Shown: piece after piece, positions 61,706 through 64,000 of the stretch
How positions within the stretch are numbered: position 1 is the stretch's first letter
How the letters are laid out: every line of letters begins with the position of its first letter
NCBI GenBank assembly: GCA_022340465.1
Contig: JAJDNW010000030.1
Location: forward strand, 1 to 64,000
DNA length: 64,000 nt
Reading direction: 5' to 3'
DNA from: Deltaproteobacteria bacterium
GTDB lineage: Bacteria > Desulfobacterota > Desulfobacteria > Desulfobacterales > B30-G6
Translations under genes and position numbers: made by a program
Notes under the pieces: model-generated
Databases searched by the model: none
Told to the model about the DNA's origin: nothing
The model's input: the letters and a program-made list of their open reading frames with translations, nothing else

Positions 61706-62677
61706 ATGTTTAAAACCAAGATAACGGAAATGCTGGGAATTCAATACCCCATTCTGTGCGGGGGCATGCAGTGGATCAGCCGGGCCGAGCTGGTGTCCGC
61801 GGTGTGCAATGCCGGCGGCATCGGATTCATCACCGCCGAGAGTTTCGAAACACCGGATGACCTGCGGGCGGAGATCAGGAAGATGCGTGACTTGACGGAT
61901 AAACCATTCGGGGTGAACATCTCCATGGTGCCTGAGTTCGGTCTTCCCGAGCGCAGCCTCCGGTTCTGCGATGTGGTTGCCGAAGAGGGGGTGAAAGTGG
62001 TCGAGACCGCTGGTCGGAGCCCCAAACCGCTGATGCCGAAACTGAAGGAGGCCGGCATCAAGGTCATCCACAAAATGACCTCTATTCGCCACGCGGAATC
62101 GGCCCAGAAACTGGGCGTGGATGCCATCACCCTGATCGGTTACGGTTCCGGCGGTCACATCGGCATGGACAACGTGGCCTCCTTCATCCTGATCCCAATG
62201 GCGGCTTCGCGCCTGCAAATTCCGGTCATCGCCGGTGGCGGAATCGCCGACGGCAAGGGCTTCCTGGGGGCCATAGCCATGGGAGCAGAAGCGGTTCTCA
62301 TGGGCACGGCCTTTTTCGCCACCAAGGAAAGCCCCGTGCATGACGCCATCAAGGAAAGACTCGTAAAGACCCGGGAAACTGAAACCTGCCTGCTGCTGAA
62401 TTCTATAAAAAACCCGATTCGCGTGGTCAAAAACAAGCTGGCGGACGAGTGCCTGGCCCTGGAGGAGAAAGAGGCCTCCTTCGAAGAGATCATCAACGCG
62501 GTGGCCGGCGGCAAAGGCAAGCTGGCCTACGACTGCGGGGACTCGGACATCAGCCCCATCGCCTGCGGCCAGATCGTGGGCGCTATCGATCGCGTCAAAA
62601 CCGCGAAGGAAGTCATCGACGATATCGTGGAAGAGGCCGGTACCCTGATGAAGAGATTGAACGCGATGGTGAAATAA
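61706..62677 (+). CDS. nitronate monooxygenase-like/FabK-like flavoprotein
   Basis: 323 residues. FMN TIM barrel of the NMO family: LGIQYPILCGGMQWISRAEL, NAGGIGFITAE, IHKMTSIRHAESAQKLGVDAI, GYGSGGHIGM and AGGGIADGKG/AMGAEAVLMGTAF. NMO proteins oxidise nitronates with oxygen, but in an anaerobe and inside this operon an enoyl reductase (FabK-like) or other acyl-related flavin reduction is more likely. AAAGGAAAGG precedes the ATG. Confidence 0.88.
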   Translation: MFKTKITEMLGIQYPILCGGMQWISRAELVSAVCNAGGIGFITAESFETPDDLRAEIRKMRDLTDKPFGVNISMVPEFGLPERSLRFCDVVAEEGVKVVETAGRSPKPLMPKLKEAGIKVIHKMTSIRHAESAQKLGVDAITLIGYGSGGHIGMDNVASFILIPMAASRLQIPVIAGGGIADGKGFLGAIAMGAEAVLMGTAFFATKESPVHDAIKERLVKTRETETCLLLNSIKNPIRVVKNKLADECLALEEKEASFEEIINAVAGGKGKLAYDCGDSDISPIACGQIVGAIDRVKTAKEVIDDIVEEAGTLMKRLNAMVK

Positions 62678-62686
62678 GTCCTAAAA

Positions 62687-62719
62687 GCCCAGGACCTATG
62701 CTTGGGCCTTACAGGTCCT
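62687..62719 (+). promoter_or_regulatory. two mutually exclusive hairpins before the ferredoxin gene
   Basis: GCCCA/TGGGC (62687-62691, 62703-62707) and AGGACCT/AGGTCCT (62691-62697, 62713-62719) overlap, so only one stem can form at a time. The second ends 18 bases before the start codon, near the AAAAGGA ribosome-binding site. Suggestive of an RNA switch, not proven. Confidence 0.3.
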
Positions 62720-62736
62720 ATAGAAAAGGAGCTCGC

Positions 62737-63816
62737 ATGACGGATGTTTACAGAAAATTGCAGGAACGGCTGGACGACATGGCCACAGGCTTTCCGGCCA
62801 CGGCGGATGGCGTGGAGATGAAAATTCTGAAAAGGCTTTTTACGGAGGAAGATGCCGCTCTTTTCATCGAGATGTCTCCCCTGCTCGAAAAGCCGGAGGA
62901 CGTCGCCGAACGCCTGGGAAGAGAGCCGGCCGCGTTGTCGGCGCAGTTGGCGGCCATGGCACAAAAAGGCCTTCTGTTTCGGGTGAGAAAGGGCGACCGG
63001 GCCCGCTACGCGGCTCCCCCCTACGTGGTGGGTATTTTCGAATTTCAGCTCAACGAGATGGAGGGGGAGTTCGCACGGGACAACGATGCCTATTTCGAAG
63101 AAGCGCTGGGCAAGGAAATCCAGGCTTTCCAGACGCCGGTATTGCGCTCCATTCCGGTAAAGCGGGAGTTGGTGGCCGAGTGGCCGGTGGCCCCATACGA
63201 GGACGCGCTGGAGATCATCAAATCCCACAAGAAAATTGCCGTGATGCCCTGTATCTGCCGGACGATGAACGCCGCCCTGGACAAGGCCTGCGACAAACCG
63301 CTGGAGGTCTGCATGGCCTTTGGATCGCATGCGGACTACTATGTCGAGAACAACATGGGGCGCTACATACAGGCAGAGGAGGCGCTGGAGGTTTTGAAAA
63401 AGGGCGAGGAGGCCGGGTTGGTGCTGCAGCCGTTCAATTCCCAGAAAGTCGGCGGCATGTGCAGCTGCTGCGGGTGTTGTTGCGGTGTACTGCGCTCCCT
63501 GAAAAAGCAACCCAAGCCGGCCGAGATGGTCAAAAGCAATTATTTCGCCGTGGTGTCTTCAGAAGATTGTATCGGTTGCGAAACCTGCCTCGACCGGTGC
63601 CAGATAGACGCGGTCCGGATGGCGGACGATACGGCGGTAGTCGACCTGGACCGCTGCATCGGCTGCGGCCTGTGCGTGACCACCTGTCCGGAAGAGGCCA
63701 TTCGACTGATGAAAAAACCGGAATCGAACCAGTACCTGCCGCCGAAAACCGGTGCAGAAACATACATCAGGATCGCCGAGGAAAGGGGGAAGTTGGACAA
63801 GTTGATGCCCTCGTGA
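62737..63816 (+). CDS. winged-helix/4Fe-4S ferredoxin domain protein
   Basis: 359 residues from the ATG at 62737 (AAAAGGA upstream). The first ~100 residues are a winged-helix-like domain. Then come a CIC motif (MPCICRT) and a Cys-rich patch CSCCGCCCGVL (about 244-254), and finally two [4Fe-4S] motifs, CIGCETCLDRCQ and CIGCGLCVTTCP. Such proteins are found near acyl-CoA genes in Desulfobacterota. An electron-transfer role with the preceding flavoprotein is inferred. Confidence 0.85.
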   Translation: MTDVYRKLQERLDDMATGFPATADGVEMKILKRLFTEEDAALFIEMSPLLEKPEDVAERLGREPAALSAQLAAMAQKGLLFRVRKGDRARYAAPPYVVGIFEFQLNEMEGEFARDNDAYFEEALGKEIQAFQTPVLRSIPVKRELVAEWPVAPYEDALEIIKSHKKIAVMPCICRTMNAALDKACDKPLEVCMAFGSHADYYVENNMGRYIQAEEALEVLKKGEEAGLVLQPFNSQKVGGMCSCCGCCCGVLRSLKKQPKPAEMVKSNYFAVVSSEDCIGCETCLDRCQIDAVRMADDTAVVDLDRCIGCGLCVTTCPEEAIRLMKKPESNQYLPPKTGAETYIRIAEERGKLDKLMPS

Positions 63817-63940
63817 CGTTAGACTTTCTTCAGCGGTAAACAAACAACATCCTTCCAGGGTGAGCCCAGAGCCGGGTCTTATGGTCCGGATATTTACTTG
63901 TAATATGCGACGTTACCAATTCGGACAGGAGGAAACGGGT

Positions 63941-64000
63941 ATGGATGAAAAGATCTGGCACCAATCCTATGCTTCCGGTGTTTCCAAAACCCTCGACTAT
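63941..64000 (+). CDS. AMP-dependent acyl-CoA ligase, N-terminus only (cut by window end)
   Basis: Twenty codons, starting at ATG with AGGAGG seven bases upstream. The start (KIWHQSYASGVSKTLDY) is typical of long-chain fatty acid-CoA ligases. It would activate the fatty acid consumed by the upstream operon. The rest is outside the window, so the call rests on the N-terminus and context. Confidence 0.65.
   Translation, partial: MDEKIWHQSYASGVSKTLDY

Overview
The window looks like a chromosomal contig of a strictly anaerobic, lipid- or acetate-oxidising member of the Desulfobacterota, most likely Desulfobacterales. This is inferred from gene content: two RACo-like corrinoid-activation ATPases, a CooC-type nickel chaperone with a CxC motif, two acyl-CoA dehydrogenases, a fatty-acyl catabolic operon and a GTP-type PEP carboxykinase, together with families such as DUF6178 and LPP20 lipoproteins. 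Most of the window appears GC-rich, but the first ~1.8 kb and parts of 5.2-6.0 kb are visibly AT-richer. I found no rRNA, tRNA, CRISPR array, transposase or phage gene.

Layout. 0-2.7 kb: GNAT acetyltransferase, SOUL haem-binding protein, SDR. 3-8.1 kb: TIGR03546/TIGR03545 envelope pair, a DUF4405 membrane protein, ParA ATPase, a fibronectin-III-like protein and a C39-like cysteine peptidase. 8.2-12.9 kb: an envelope cluster of three LPP20/CsgG-type lipoproteins and one trypsin-like protease. 13.5-18 kb: rsmI, a 4'-phosphopantetheinyl transferase, a LuxR-type response regulator and a beta-CASP metallo-hydrolase. 18-21.5 kb: RACo-like protein 1 and a class III nucleotide cyclase. 21.7-30 kb: a lexA, DUF72, imuB, dnaE2, XPD-like helicase/nuclease cassette, which I consider the most interesting system here. 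30-38 kb: UspA, a nucleotidyltransferase, an unrecognised Rossmann protein, proline dehydrogenase, a marR-wrbA operon and an AarF/UbiB-phasin-like pair. 38-45.8 kb: acyl-CoA dehydrogenase, cooC, HDAC-like deacetylase, CBS protein, prmA, metallo-hydrolase and RACo-like protein 2. 45.8-58.7 kb: mostly housekeeping genes (DUF6178, AmpG-like, PEPCK, RdgB, SDR, MBL, DHH phosphoesterase, GntG-type aldolase, phosphoesterase). 58.8-64 kb: an acyl-CoA catabolic operon (acyl-CoA dehydrogenase, TetR, enoyl-CoA hydratase, nitronate-monooxygenase-like protein, winged-helix/ferredoxin protein, truncated acyl-CoA ligase).

How genes work together. The lexA cassette resembles the SOS mutasome (LexA, ImuB, DnaE2), but a DUF72 protein sits where imuA is usual and a PD-(D/E)XK/XPD helicase fusion lies downstream. 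ImuB has lost polymerase active-site residues but keeps a clamp-binding motif; DnaE2 keeps its polymerase Asp triad but has lost PHP-domain ligands. CooC and the RACo-like proteins suggest a CODH/acetyl-CoA or corrinoid methyltransferase pathway encoded elsewhere. The two RACo paralogues have complementary missing parts: one has the ferredoxin domain but no middle domain, the other the reverse.

The intergenic DNA is unusual. It holds a ~118-bp palindromic dispersed repeat (three clear copies and one diverged), a 113-bp tandem duplication, a ~20-bp dispersed motif, and many spacers made of degenerate tandem words of 7 or 9 bp.
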